Positions 44,146 to 52,873 of a stretch of 64,000 nucleotides of DNA are shown here, one piece after another. The translations under genes and the position numbers were made by a program. This DNA is from Anaerolineae bacterium (GTDB lineage Bacteria > Chloroflexota > Anaerolineae > Aggregatilineales > JAFGMM01). The stretch spans positions 248,001 through 312,000 of the forward strand of contig JAOSJO010000001.1 in assembly GCA_027494055.1 (NCBI GenBank), read 5' to 3'. Every line of letters begins with the position of its first letter. Within the stretch, counting starts at the first letter, position 1. The notes beneath the pieces were generated by a model. It had not been told where the DNA came from. It saw nothing but the letters and a program-made list of their open reading frames with translations, and did no database searches.

Positions 44146-45243
44146 CTACCGCTTGATGTCGGGGTTCGGCAGCATGAACTCCTCGCGGATCAGCGCCATC
44201 AGGTCGTGGCAGCCGACGATGAAGCTGCGCAGCGTGCGCACCGTCGGGCCGTAGGCGTCGAACTCCTCCACGGTCAGGCCGTCCTCGTCGTAGGCGCGGC
44301 GGAAGTCCTCGAAGTGGCTGTACAGCCCCTCGACGATGGCCGGATCAACCGGCACGTCCATCCGCTCCCGCACCGCCACGTCCGACGCATTGAAGCGCCG
44401 CTGCCACTCGGAGGGGATGCTCAGCACGAGGTCGCCGCCGATGAACTCCGTCCAGTGCAACTGGTGCCGGTAGGCCGCCGCCAGCAGTCGGGGCCGGTAG
44501 CCCCGTTCCTGGAACAGGCGGTAGGCCTTCTTCATCACGGCCACGCCGGCCCAGGGCAGGTAGGACGGATCGACGATCACGCCGTCCCGCTTGGCCAAGA
44601 CCTGTATCCAGTCGTCCGTCCGCCCCACCATGATGGTGATGACCGGACTCATCGTGCTGACGTCGTGTCCCTCCGCCTCGCGCCGCTTCAGCCCGCGCTC
44701 GGCTGCCGCCCCGGCGGCCAGCGCCTGCGGGACGGTGAAGCACACCGTCGCGTTGATGTTGACGCCGTGATACGTCGCCTCCTCAATCGCGTCGATGCCG
44801 GCACTGGTCACCGGAACCTTGACCTGCATGTTGGGCGCGAGCTTGTGGAATTCGCGCGCCTGCTCCACGATGGCCTTCGCGTTGCGGTAGTTGGCCGGGT
44901 TGGTCTGGATCGACAGGCGGCCTTTCTTGTGCTGTTCGCGCTCGAACACCGGCTGGAGCAGCTTCGCGCCGTTGACGCTCACCTCCGAGAAGATCTGCCA
45001 CATGATCTCCACCTCGGACCAGGTCGGGTTCTCGTCGATGATGGCGTGGATGCGGTCGCGCCACAGGTGCATTTCCTTCTTGAGCACCGTCAGCACGATC
45101 ACCGGGTTGCTCGTCGCGCCCACCGCGCCGTGTTCGATGGCGTAGGTCAGCTCTTCCACCGACGAGGAGTCGTTCCAGAGGTCGGTGACCGTGGTTGAGA
45201 CCATCTCGTGCAGCGGACTCTTGAAAGCTATGGCTATTGTCAT
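44146..45243 (-). CDS. Transaldolase-family protein
   Basis: 365 residues from the ATG at 45243, which follows GGAGAG; a longer in-frame start at 45303 has no site. Transaldolase features: VTDLWNDSSSVEELTYAIEHGAVGATSNPVIVL near the N-terminus (the 'GATSNP' motif with the catalytic Asp-like region before it), the Schiff-base Lys in MQVKVPVTSAGIDAIEEA (about residue 145) and NINATVCFTVPQALAAG. It transfers a dihydroxyacetone unit between sugar phosphates, or it may act as a fructose-6-phosphate aldolase. Its place among inositol genes is unusual. It is separated from them by an AlkA-like gene and from iolD by the IS-disrupted island. Confidence 0.85.
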   Translation of the reverse strand: MTIAIAFKSPLHEMVSTTVTDLWNDSSSVEELTYAIEHGAVGATSNPVIVLTVLKKEMHLWRDRIHAIIDENPTWSEVEIMWQIFSEVSVNGAKLLQPVFEREQHKKGRLSIQTNPANYRNAKAIVEQAREFHKLAPNMQVKVPVTSAGIDAIEEATYHGVNINATVCFTVPQALAAGAAAERGLKRREAEGHDVSTMSPVITIMVGRTDDWIQVLAKRDGVIVDPSYLPWAGVAVMKKAYRLFQERGYRPRLLAAAYRHQLHWTEFIGGDLVLSIPSEWQRRFNASDVAVRERMDVPVDPAIVEGLYSHFEDFRRAYDEDGLTVEEFDAYGPTVRTLRSFIVGCHDLMALIREEFMLPNPDIKR

Positions 45244-45380
45244 GACGTTCTCTCCTGACGTATCTGCACTTACATTCAGCAAACGCGCGTCTGGGACGGC
45301 CACGTTTCCTTTATATGTAGCTTAACAAGTTCTTCGCTCCCTGCAAAGGCCGGCCTGCCCCCGCGCGGCCTGCCCGCCGG

Positions 45381-46301
45381 TCACTGTATCGCCTTCCCCG
45401 CGCTGAGGTCGCCCGCCGTGCGCAGGTAGTGCGCCCAGTAGCCCTGGTAAGGGCCGTACCGGTCCACCATGCGCTGCGCCGCCTCCAGCGACATCACCGG
45501 CCCGTACACGTTCGCAATCGCCGCCGCCAGCGCGCGGCCCTGCGGCACGCGCTCCATGCGGCCCAGGCCGCGTATCAGGATGAAGTTCGACGACCACTGC
45601 CCCACGCCCTTGATGCCCTGCAGCCACGCCTCCACCATCTCGAACGGGCCGGTGCGCAGGAAGCGCTCGTCCACGCCCGCGAAGGCCTCCGCCGCCGCGT
45701 GCAGGTATGCCGCCTTGCGCGCGTCGCCGAGCGCCGCCGCCAGCGCCGCCTCCCCCGCCTCCGCGAGCTGCGCTGGCTCCGGGAAGGCGCGGTACACCGT
45801 CCCCTCCACCTCCAGGCTACCGCCAAACCGGGCGAGCACGCGCTGTTTGAGCGCGTGCGCCGTCTCCAGCGCCGTGCGCTGCGCGAGCACCGCCCACGCC
45901 GCGTTCTCGAACGGCGTCAGGAACTTGACCTGGTGGTAGCCGTACAGCCGCGCGACGACCGGCGCGAACGCGGGGTCGTCTCTGGCGACCGCGTAGAACG
46001 GGCGCAGGTCGTCGGCGACGCTCAGGAAGAAGGCGATGCGGTCCGCCGCCGCCGCCTTCAGCCCGGCGTCGATGGGGGTCGCAGTGAAGAGCGTGTACGC
46101 CAGTCGCGGCGCTTCGACGTCCCCGCCCGCGTCCGTGACGCGGAAGACCACCGTGCGCCCCGCGATGCGCACCGCCTTGGTGAGCGCGCCCGGCGCGATG
46201 GCCTGCTCGCCGCGCACCGGCTCGAAGCGGCGCAGGAAGTCGAGCGACCGGGCGAAGTCGAACGGCGGCGTCGGGTGGAGCGCGCCGGCCTCGGTGTGCA
46301 C
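45381..46301 (-). CDS. AlkA-like HhH-GPD DNA glycosylase homologue lacking the usual catalytic Asp
   Basis: 306 residues from the GTG at 46301, three bases after the iolB stop and behind GGAGGG. The N-terminal ~110 residues resemble the AlkA_N domain (FDFARSLDFLRRF, VVFRVTD). The HhH-GPD region includes TPFENAAWAVLAQRTALETAHALKQRV and the hairpin LQGIKGVGQWSSNFILIRGLG. In active AlkA/OGG-type enzymes an Asp follows about 20 residues later, in a P-x-x-D context; here the text is ERVPQGRALAAAIANVYG, with no acidic residue at that place. The protein may be a DNA-binding or non-catalytic homologue, or an unusual glycosylase. It is apparently translated with iolB. Confidence 0.75.
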   Translation of the reverse strand: MHTEAGALHPTPPFDFARSLDFLRRFEPVRGEQAIAPGALTKAVRIAGRTVVFRVTDAGGDVEAPRLAYTLFTATPIDAGLKAAAADRIAFFLSVADDLRPFYAVARDDPAFAPVVARLYGYHQVKFLTPFENAAWAVLAQRTALETAHALKQRVLARFGGSLEVEGTVYRAFPEPAQLAEAGEAALAAALGDARKAAYLHAAAEAFAGVDERFLRTGPFEMVEAWLQGIKGVGQWSSNFILIRGLGRMERVPQGRALAAAIANVYGPVMSLEAAQRMVDRYGPYQGYWAHYLRTAGDLSAGKAIQ

Positions 46302-46303
46302 GC

Positions 46304-47191
46304 TCAGCCCTCCATCCCGTGCGTCACCATCGGCAGGCGCGGGTCCAGGGCGGTCCACGTCTCTTTGACCCAGGCATGGGCCGGGTCGTCGCTGTTGGCG
46401 AGCGACTGCGCCGACCCCGCGAGCATGTTCAGGTAGTAGCAGTCGTAGCCGTAGGCGGCGCTCACTGGATGGTAGCCCGCCGGCACGAGCACGATGTCAT
46501 CGGTGTGCGCCACCACCGCGCTGTCAATCGCGCGGTCGTCGGTGTACACGCGCTGGATCGCGTAGCCGTTCGGCTTGTCGATCTTGTAGTAGTACGTCTC
46601 CACCAGTTCGGCCTCGATCACCTTGCCGTCCGCGCCCTCCCGGTGGACGTCGTGCTTGTGTGGCGGGTAGCTGCTCCAGTTGCCGCCGGGCGTGTACACC
46701 TCGCACACCACGATGCGGTGGCAGTCGAAGCCGGGCGGGATGATGCTGTTGATCTGCCGCGTGGCGTTGCGCCCGCCGCGAATCTCGATCTCCGAGTCGG
46801 CGGGCGTAATCAGGCGCGGGGGGTGGTCCTGGTCGGTCGGCGTCCAGCCATACGCCACCTCCAGCCCGTCGGTGAGCGCGGTGACCTCAAACGCGGTGCG
46901 GCGCGGCAGGTAGAGCGCGTAGGGCATCCCGCTGAACACGTCGGGCCGCCGCCCGATGCGCTCCCACACGCCCCGGTCCGAGCGGACGCTGCACTGCCCG
47001 CCAAGGATCACGAGCGCGGCTTCGTGCTCGCCGGTGGCGCGCGCCCAGGTCTGCCCTTTTGCCATGCGCCGCGCCTCGAAGTTGAGCAGCGCCCAGCCGG
47101 CCTCCTGGGCCGTGACCCGGTTGAGGAGGCGGTGTCCGTCCTCATCGGCGTGCTTCGCGCGGACAAGCAAGGTCTCTTCGTTATAGCGCAT
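46304..47191 (-). CDS. iolB: 5-deoxy-glucuronate isomerase
   Basis: A 295-residue bicupin that converts 5-deoxy-D-glucuronate to 2-deoxy-5-keto-gluconate in inositol breakdown. Features of IolB: VFSGMPYALYLPRRTAFEVTA in the first cupin, GGRNATRQINSIIPPGFDCHRIVVCEVYTPGGNWSSYPPHKHD (metal ligands His/His) and the Glu/Tyr of EAELVETYYYKI in the second, then HTDDIVLVPAGYHPVSAAYGYDCYYLNMLAG. The ATG at 47191 follows AGAGGAAG. Downstream, the AlkA-like gene starts within 3 bases of its stop. Confidence 0.95.
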   Translation of the reverse strand: MRYNEETLLVRAKHADEDGHRLLNRVTAQEAGWALLNFEARRMAKGQTWARATGEHEAALVILGGQCSVRSDRGVWERIGRRPDVFSGMPYALYLPRRTAFEVTALTDGLEVAYGWTPTDQDHPPRLITPADSEIEIRGGRNATRQINSIIPPGFDCHRIVVCEVYTPGGNWSSYPPHKHDVHREGADGKVIEAELVETYYYKIDKPNGYAIQRVYTDDRAIDSAVVAHTDDIVLVPAGYHPVSAAYGYDCYYLNMLAGSAQSLANSDDPAHAWVKETWTALDPRLPMVTHGMEG

Positions 47192-47295
47192 GATGCTTCC
47201 TCTCATCTCATCTCATCGACATTCAAAGTGCGAACGGATACTTGCGAGTATTCCAGCCGTGCGCAGAGCGGCCTGTGCGTATTTGCCTTTTGGCT

Positions 47296-47371
47296 CCCGC
47301 GACTGAAGTCGCGGGCCAATTCGTGTTCCTGGGACCGTTTGCTGCGATTAACCGACGACTTCAGTCGTCGG
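47296..47371. repeat. Two palindromes of one family (C) in opposite orientation
   Basis: CCCGCGACTGAAGTCGCGGG at 47296-47315 and CCGACGACTTCAGTCGTCGG at 47352-47371 are near-perfect palindromes sharing the centre GACTGAAGTC in opposite orientations, 36 bases apart. This resembles a BIME-like pair. It lies in the 246-base gap between iolB and the kinase-like gene, which shows nothing else. Confidence 0.85.
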
Positions 47372-47437
47372 ATTATAAAAAACCACCTTGGCGCGACCCC
47401 GAACGGACAAGGTGAACCGATATGGCCTGTGCGTCGC

Positions 47438-48298
47438 TCAGGCCGCGAAATCGGCGTGGCGTTCTGCGTTCCGGGCGACGGTGAGGAACCAGCGTTCGAT
47501 GTCGCTGCCCTCTGGCTTGTCGGGCCAGCTTGCGCTCAGGCACGCATGGGCAAATACGAACGCCCGCAGCCGTCCCACATCCACGCCCATCCCGTCTGCC
47601 AGCGCCTGCGACACCTCCAGCAGCCGCGCTTCAGACATCACGCGGTCGCGCGCATTGGCCGGGTTGCAGAGCGTGTTCGCGGCGTCATAGGCGCGTTCGC
47701 CATACAGCCCTTTGGGGTCGTAGGCCAGCCAGCCGCGCGCCGGGTGCCGCCGGATGTTGTGGTGCTGGATGTCGCCGTGCAGCACGCATTCATCCTGTGG
47801 TTGCGCCAGCAGCCGTTCCGCCACCCGCGCGCCGCGCACGTAAATGGATTCTACCCCAGCCGCTTCGTCCTGCGCCGCCGTCCTGAAAAGCGAACGAAAG
47901 CGCCGCCGCAGTGTCTGCAGTTGTGGCGCAGGCGCGTCCGGGCGCGGGCGATGCAGCTTGTTCAGCACCTCGGCGATCACCGCCGCCGCCGCAAGGTCCG
48001 CGCCGCGCGGCACCATCTCCGCCAGTTCCTCGTCCCCGGCGTATTCCAGCAGGTGCGCCCGGTCGTCATGGGCCAGCAGCCGCACCGCCCCATGACCATC
48101 GAAGTAGCGCAGCGCGGCCACCGCGCCGTGCTCATCCTCCGCCCCAACGGGCGTGAGCAGCTTCAGCACGGCGCGCTCGCCGTTGCGACTGACGCCGTCA
48201 CGCGTGACGGCGTACACATCGCTGGTCGGGGTCTGTGCTAGGCGTTCGGGTTCCCGCAGGTTCCACAGTTTCAGGTAATGGTCCAGGCTGTTGGTCAT
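47438..48298 (-). CDS. Aminoglycoside/hydroxyurea phosphotransferase-family protein
   Basis: 286 residues from the ATG at 48298. It is a protein-kinase-like phosphotransferase of the APH(6)/hydroxyurea group: an N-terminal ATP-binding lobe (YAVTRDGVSRNGERAVLKLL with the Lys), the catalytic loop VLHGDIQHHNIRRH and the metal-binding segment WLAYDPKGLYGERAYDAANTLCNP, which is typical of that group. Known members inactivate streptomycin or hydroxyurea. Here it sits between iolB and iolG, so a sugar or cyclitol substrate is equally possible. Streptidine in streptomycin is a cyclitol, which makes the position among inositol genes noteworthy. Confidence 0.85.
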   Translation of the reverse strand: MTNSLDHYLKLWNLREPERLAQTPTSDVYAVTRDGVSRNGERAVLKLLTPVGAEDEHGAVAALRYFDGHGAVRLLAHDDRAHLLEYAGDEELAEMVPRGADLAAAAVIAEVLNKLHRPRPDAPAPQLQTLRRRFRSLFRTAAQDEAAGVESIYVRGARVAERLLAQPQDECVLHGDIQHHNIRRHPARGWLAYDPKGLYGERAYDAANTLCNPANARDRVMSEARLLEVSQALADGMGVDVGRLRAFVFAHACLSASWPDKPEGSDIERWFLTVARNAERHADFAA

Positions 48299-48412
48299 TG
48301 TTGCGCGCTGTGCCCCATGAGAGCGCATATCTGGCCGCCTGCGCCCTTCGCCTGGCCGGATGTGAGCGCCCGCAGGAGCGCCGCCGGCCTGCGCCCCTGC
48401 GGCCTGAATGAA

Positions 48413-49429
48413 TCAGCCAATCTCGCTCAGCGGCACGGGGCGATTTTCTTTGTACGATTTCCACGCCGCCAGACCCATCACCACCGGCACACGCCCATCC
48501 TGCCCGGTCACGGGCGTGGGCGTGTCGTTGACGATGGCGGCGATAAAGGCGCGCATCTCTTCGATGAACGACTCGGTGTACCGCTGCATGAAGAAGTAGA
48601 GCGGTTTGGCCCCGTGGACGCCCTCGGCGTCGCTGTGGACCGCGTTGTGCGGCGTGTTGTTCGCGACGGCAATGCTGCCGTCCGCGCCGAAGACCTCGAC
48701 ACGCTGGTCGTAACCGTAGACGGCCTTGCGGCAGTTGTCAATCGCACCGATTGCGCCGTTCTCGAAGCGCAGCGTCACCAGCGCGGTGTCGATGTCGCCC
48801 GCCTCGCCGATGGCCGGATCGACGCGCACGCCGCCGGCGGCAAAGACCTCGGCGACCTCGCTGCCTATGAGGTAGCGCGCCATGTCGAAGTCATGGATGG
48901 TCATGTCGAGGAAGATGCCGCCCGACGCCTTGATGTAGCTGACGGGCGGCGGCGCGGGGTCGCGGCTGGTGATGCGCAGGATGTGCGGCTCCCCGATTTT
49001 GCCGGCGGCGACCATCTCACGCACGTGGCGGAAGTTGGGGTCGAAGCGGCGGTTGAAGCCGATCTGCAGCTTGACGCCGGCCTCCTCCACTGCCGCGAGC
49101 GCGTGGTCGATGGCGGCCAGGTTGAGGGCGATGGGCTTCTCGCAGAAGATGTGCTTGTTCGCCGCCGCCGCCGCTTCCATCAGCATCGCGTGCGTCTCGG
49201 TCGGCGAGCAGATCAGTACGGCGTCAATCGCCGGGTTGTCGAGGATCGCATGGGGGTTGTCGGTCGCCGCCGGGACGCCGAAGCGCGCGGCGCACGCCGC
49301 AGCGGCGCGCTCGTCGATGTCGGCGATGGCGACGACCTCCGCCTCAGGAATGCGATAGGCCAGGTTCTCGGCGTGCACCTGTCCGATGCGCCCCGCGCCG
49401 ATGATGCCAACGCGAACGATGCCTGCCAT
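48413..49429 (-). CDS. iolG: Inositol 2-dehydrogenase (Gfo/Idh/MocA family)
   Basis: 338 residues, the usual IolG length. The Rossmann motif GIIGAGRIGQVHAENLA, the EKPIALNLAAID segment with its Lys (about residue 97), IGFNRRFDPNF, GGIFLDMTIHDFDMARYL with the catalytic Asp/His, and the inositol-dehydrogenase-like NCRKAVYGYDQRVEVFG are all present. It oxidises myo-inositol to scyllo-inosose with NAD+. It lies downstream of the IolE-like gene on the same strand, with a family B palindrome in the gap. Confidence 0.9.
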   Translation of the reverse strand: MAGIVRVGIIGAGRIGQVHAENLAYRIPEAEVVAIADIDERAAAACAARFGVPAATDNPHAILDNPAIDAVLICSPTETHAMLMEAAAAANKHIFCEKPIALNLAAIDHALAAVEEAGVKLQIGFNRRFDPNFRHVREMVAAGKIGEPHILRITSRDPAPPPVSYIKASGGIFLDMTIHDFDMARYLIGSEVAEVFAAGGVRVDPAIGEAGDIDTALVTLRFENGAIGAIDNCRKAVYGYDQRVEVFGADGSIAVANNTPHNAVHSDAEGVHGAKPLYFFMQRYTESFIEEMRAFIAAIVNDTPTPVTGQDGRVPVVMGLAAWKSYKENRPVPLSEIG

Positions 49430-49509
49430 TAGGGACCTTCCTTTCGTGGTGCCATTTCCCGGGTCATTTAGGGTTGGCTGAAGCCCGCCTTATCTCATAC
49501 TCTCATAGG

Positions 49510-49533
49510 GACAAGGGGCTTAAGCCCCCTGTC
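49510..49533. repeat. Family B palindrome (third copy)
   Basis: GACAAGGGGCTT with AAGCCCCCTGTC, one mismatch from a perfect palindrome. It lies between the IolE-like gene and iolG, 6 bases after the stop of the former. Confidence 0.85.
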
Positions 49534-49539
49534 CAGTCT

Positions 49540-50448
49540 CTAGAGCCCCAGACTTGCCAGGTATGCGCGGTTGCGCCTGGCGCTCTCCAGCGGCGACCCC
49601 ATCGACGGCAGCACGTCCTGCTCGACGACGATCCAGCCGTCGTAGCCGCTGGCGCGGAGTTCCGCGACGATGGCCGGGAAGTCCACGGCGCCCTGGCCCA
49701 GCTCGCAGAAGACGCCGTGCCGCACCGCCTCGAAGTAATCCCAACCCTGCGCGCGCGCCTCGGCGGCGACGCCGGGATGGCAGTCCTTGAAGTGCACGTG
49801 CCAGATGCGGTCGCGGTAGCGCTTCAGCGCGTCGAGCGGGTCGCCGCCGCCATACATGTAGTGGCCGGTGTCCAGGCACAGGCCCAGCACGTCGGAGTCG
49901 GTCAGGCTGAGCAGGTTGTAGATTTCTGCGGGCGTCTCGACGTAGCCCGCGCAGTGGTGGTGAAACACCGTCTGCAGCCCGGTCTGTTCGTGCACCGCCT
50001 GCGCGATGCGGTCCGCGCCCTCGGCAAAGACCTGCCACTGCGCCTCGCTCAGACCGAGTTCAGGCGTGATGCGGCCGGCGTTCTGCGTGCGCGCAGCGAC
50101 GCTGCCGTTGTCGTCGGCGAGCACGATGAAGCAGCCCGCGCCCGCCGCGTCGGCCAGCAGGCGCGCGGTGCGCACGGCGACTGCCTCACCCTCGGCGTGG
50201 CGGGCCGGGTCGGCGAGCGCCACCGGCACGAAGGCCGCCAGCAGCGCCAGCCCCCGCTGCTTGAGTTCGGCGCGCAGCGCGCCGGGGTCGGTGGGCATGA
50301 AGCCCCAGTCGCCGAGTTCGGTGCCGGCATAGCCGGCCTGGGCCATCTCGTCGAGCACCTGGTCGTAACCGGCGGTCTCGCCTTCCAGGTCGAATTCGAG
50401 CACGCCCCACGAGCAGGGGGCGTTCGCGACTCTCGGTCTTGTCTCCAT
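49540..50448 (-). CDS. IolE-like sugar isomerase/epimerase-fold protein (probable inosose dehydratase)
   Basis: 302 residues from the ATG at 50448, with AAGGA upstream. It is a TIM-barrel protein: [38 protein letters not shown] (seen as [11 protein letters not shown] and [12 protein letters not shown]), metal-ligand candidates His/Glu in [14 protein letters not shown], Asp/His in [15 protein letters not shown], His in [11 protein letters not shown] and Glu in [11 protein letters not shown]. This arrangement matches the IolE/IolH/IolI superfamily, and beside iolG, iolB and iolD the likely reaction is dehydration of scyllo-inosose. The exact family member (IolE against IolH) is not certain from reading alone. 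It is the first gene of the inositol transcript and is preceded by a candidate operator. Confidence 0.8.
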   Translation of the reverse strand: METRPRVANAPCSWGVLEFDLEGETAGYDQVLDEMAQAGYAGTELGDWGFMPTDPGALRAELKQRGLALLAAFVPVALADPARHAEGEAVAVRTARLLADAAGAGCFIVLADDNGSVAARTQNAGRITPELGLSEAQWQVFAEGADRIAQAVHEQTGLQTVFHHHCAGYVETPAEIYNLLSLTDSDVLGLCLDTGHYMYGGGDPLDALKRYRDRIWHVHFKDCHPGVAAEARAQGWDYFEAVRHGVFCELGQGAVDFPAIVAELRASGYDGWIVVEQDVLPSMGSPLESARRNRAYLASLGL

Positions 50449-50509
50449 CGTGTGCAATCCTTGTGTGTCGTCGTTGCGCCGGCAGGGAGCGACGCTGCCA
50501 GGGCGTCAG

Positions 50510-50554
50510 GTTAAGCATGTCTATATTATACGCGGTGCGCGCTTATTGCTTAAC
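50510..50554 (-). promoter_or_regulatory. Promoter and possible operator upstream of the inositol genes
   Basis: On the minus strand TTAAGC (complement of 50548-50553), 17 bases and a perfect TATAAT (complement of 50525-50530). An exact inverted repeat flanks it: GTTAAGCA at 50510-50517 and TGCTTAAC at 50547-50554, the second overlapping the -35 box. This is a natural place for a repressor, although no iolR-type gene is seen nearby. Confidence 0.6.
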
Positions 50555-50580
50555 TTAACCTCGCCACGGGGCGACGCCCC

Positions 50581-50795
50581 AAAGGGATGAAGGCACGCGG
50601 CGGTGTGCTTGACCTGCCCCTGAACTGCCATAGTCGGTAGCTTCCCGAAAGCTTGGAGCTTTCGGGAAGCTGCAAAAGGGATGAAGGCGCGCGGCGGTAA
50701 TGGCAGACCGCCGCGCGTAGGGGCGAACCGCCGGTTCGCCCCTACCCTCAGGTGTGGCGATACTTGGGGGGGCCGGCACACCGTGTTTCCAAACT
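50581..50795. repeat. Cluster of repeats in the 466-base gap upstream of the inositol genes
   Basis: Three elements: a direct repeat AAAGGGATGAAGGC(A/G)CGCGGCGGT at 50581-50604 and 50675-50698; a perfect 15-bp hairpin AGCTTCCCGAAAGCT (50639-50653), loop TGG, complement (50657-50671); and a family A palindrome with flank at 50718-50795 (TAGGGGCGAACC, GCC, complement). The remainder to 50914 shows no gene. Confidence 0.8.
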
Positions 50796-50914
50796 TGCCA
50801 TTAGATGCGGGCGGTTCCTGAACAGCGTTCTTGTTGTTCGTGTTATTCGCGCTATTCGTGGTTAAGTCGCTTCCTGCCCAGGCGAAACGAGAGCGAACAG
50901 GCAGTCGGCGCGGC

Positions 50915-52870
50915 CTATCCCTTGATGCCGGTGAGCTGGATGCCCTCGATGAAGTAGCGCTGCGCGAAGAAGAAGATCACGAGCATCGGGATCATGCTCA
51001 TCACAGAGGCCGAGATCAGCCGGTCGTAATAGACCGCGCCGTACTGGTCCTTGAAGAAGTTCAGCCCGACCGAAACCGGGAACAACTCCGGGCTGCTCAG
51101 GAAGATGAACGGCTCCAGGAAGCTGTTCCACGTCCACCAGAACGTGAAGATGACCACCGTGGCAATCGCGGGCTTGCTGAGCGGCACGATGATGCGCCAG
51201 ATGATCTGCGCCACGCCCGCGCCGTCGATGCGTGCGGCCTCCTCAAGCTCGCGCGGGATCGACGCGAAGAACTGGCGCAGCATGAAGATCAGAAAGGCGT
51301 TGCCGAAGAACGCGCGCATGAAGAGCGGCCACCACGTGTTGATCATGCCCAGGTCGCGGAAGATTTCGTAGACCGGGACCAGCGTCACCGGGAAGGGCAG
51401 CATCATCGTGCCCAGCAGAATGATGAACAGGAAGTTCTTGCCAGGCGCGCGGAGGCGCGCGAAGGCATAGGCCACAATCACGCACGAGAGCACGTGCCCG
51501 ACGATGTTGAGAAAGACCAGGATGAAGGAGTTGACGAAGAACTTGGTGAAGCGAGTCTCCGCGATCTTGGTCTGCAGGACCTCGCGGAAGCCGTCGAAGC
51601 TCAGTTGCGGGTGCAGCGCCCGCTCAAGGTCGGTGGGGCTGACGTCGAAGGCGCTGTCAACCGCGTCGCGCGCCACGATGAGCGACATGTCGCGCGGGTC
51701 GCCCACCAGGGCCACCGACGACGTCTCCTCGCCTTCGCTGAAGCCGTCGAGCACGCGATAGGGGATGCGCTCATAGGAGTCGCCGCGTGCGCTGGTCAGG
51801 CCGCCGGCCTGCGCCAGGCGGAGCGACTCGACCTGATCGACCGGCATCACGAGGCTCCGGTCGGTGCCGCTCACGAGGACCACCACGTCCAGCGACGCGC
51901 CCTCGTCGGGCGTGTACCGCGCCGTCTGCATCGTCACCCCGTTGACGGCCTCCTCCCGGCGCTCGCCAAGCTGGCCGCGCGCCGCGACGAAGGCCTTTGC
52001 ATCGACCTCCTCTTCGTCGATCACCGGCTGCCACTGCTCGCTGATGAGGACCACGTAGTCGGTCGCGTCGCCCTCGATGCGCGAGAGCGCAATTTCCGTC
52101 TCGCCGACCTCGGCGAACCCCGCGCTGGAGAGCCGTTCGGTGGGGACGAGCAGCGCGCCGGCGGCGACGTCGGGCGCGCTGACCACGTTAAGTTCCGTCT
52201 CCGGGCCGATGGGGATCAGTTGCAGGGTCGCGCCGTCGATCTCGACCTCGCGCCCTCTGAACTCCACATCTTCCACCACAGGGCTGATCCGGTCGCCGCT
52301 GTTCAGTTCGTCGAGCGGCAGGCGCATCGCCGCCGCCTGCACGTCCTCCAGCGCGGCAACGATCAGGTCGTCGCCATCGCGCGCCAGCGCCACGACATCG
52401 CGGGTGACGCCGCCCGTCGTCCAGGGGCGCACGTTGAACAAAAGGTCGCCAACCGGCATCGCGGCGGCGTCGCCCACCTCGTCACTCGGCGCGGATTGGA
52501 GGTTGCGCAGGTTTGCGGCGTCGAGGGCGGTGGTATAGCGCCGCACCCCGATGATGATGACCTTCTGCGTTTCGCCGTCCACTTCCGTGACCCACAGCGG
52601 GATCATACGGTTGGTGGCCCCGGCGCGCACCTCTTCCCAGTGCTGCGGAATCCACATGATCGGCGTGGTGAAGATCTGCCACTGCGGCTTCAGGCTGGCG
52701 GAGAACATCCAGAGCAGCGGGACGAGCATGAAAGACGAACCCGCGATGAGGAAAAGGTAGCTGAACAGGTGGCGCAGGCCGCGCTGCCAGGTCTTGGTCC
52801 GGCGGACATTTTCGAAGCTGAAGGCGGACCGGGCCGGCGTGATCGTGGCGGAGGTTTGCTCAGTGGTCAT
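50915..52870 (-). CDS. Sugar ABC transporter permease (MalG-type) with a ~370-residue insertion after the first membrane helix
   Basis: 651 residues, against ~280-300 for the family. Residues about 35-58 form the first transmembrane helix (LFLIAGSSFMLVPLLWMFSA). A normal permease would continue almost directly; instead a long soluble region follows (about 85-430), with repeated strand-rich segments such as VIIIGVRRYTTALDAANL, DVVALARDGDDLIVAAL and MPVDQVESLRLAQAGG. The remaining five helices then appear, with the EAA loop ELEEAARIDGAGVAQIIWRIIVPL. After helix 1 the chain should be outside the cell, so the insert is probably an extracytoplasmic domain. It works with the permease at 52874 and the binding protein at 53880. 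No ATPase is encoded in this cluster. Confidence 0.85.
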   Translation of the reverse strand: MTTEQTSATITPARSAFSFENVRRTKTWQRGLRHLFSYLFLIAGSSFMLVPLLWMFSASLKPQWQIFTTPIMWIPQHWEEVRAGATNRMIPLWVTEVDGETQKVIIIGVRRYTTALDAANLRNLQSAPSDEVGDAAAMPVGDLLFNVRPWTTGGVTRDVVALARDGDDLIVAALEDVQAAAMRLPLDELNSGDRISPVVEDVEFRGREVEIDGATLQLIPIGPETELNVVSAPDVAAGALLVPTERLSSAGFAEVGETEIALSRIEGDATDYVVLISEQWQPVIDEEEVDAKAFVAARGQLGERREEAVNGVTMQTARYTPDEGASLDVVVLVSGTDRSLVMPVDQVESLRLAQAGGLTSARGDSYERIPYRVLDGFSEGEETSSVALVGDPRDMSLIVARDAVDSAFDVSPTDLERALHPQLSFDGFREVLQTKIAETRFTKFFVNSFILVFLNIVGHVLSCVIVAYAFARLRAPGKNFLFIILLGTMMLPFPVTLVPVYEIFRDLGMINTWWPLFMRAFFGNAFLIFMLRQFFASIPRELEEAARIDGAGVAQIIWRIIVPLSKPAIATVVIFTFWWTWNSFLEPFIFLSSPELFPVSVGLNFFKDQYGAVYYDRLISASVMSMIPMLVIFFFAQRYFIEGIQLTGIKG

Positions 52871-52873
52871 CGA

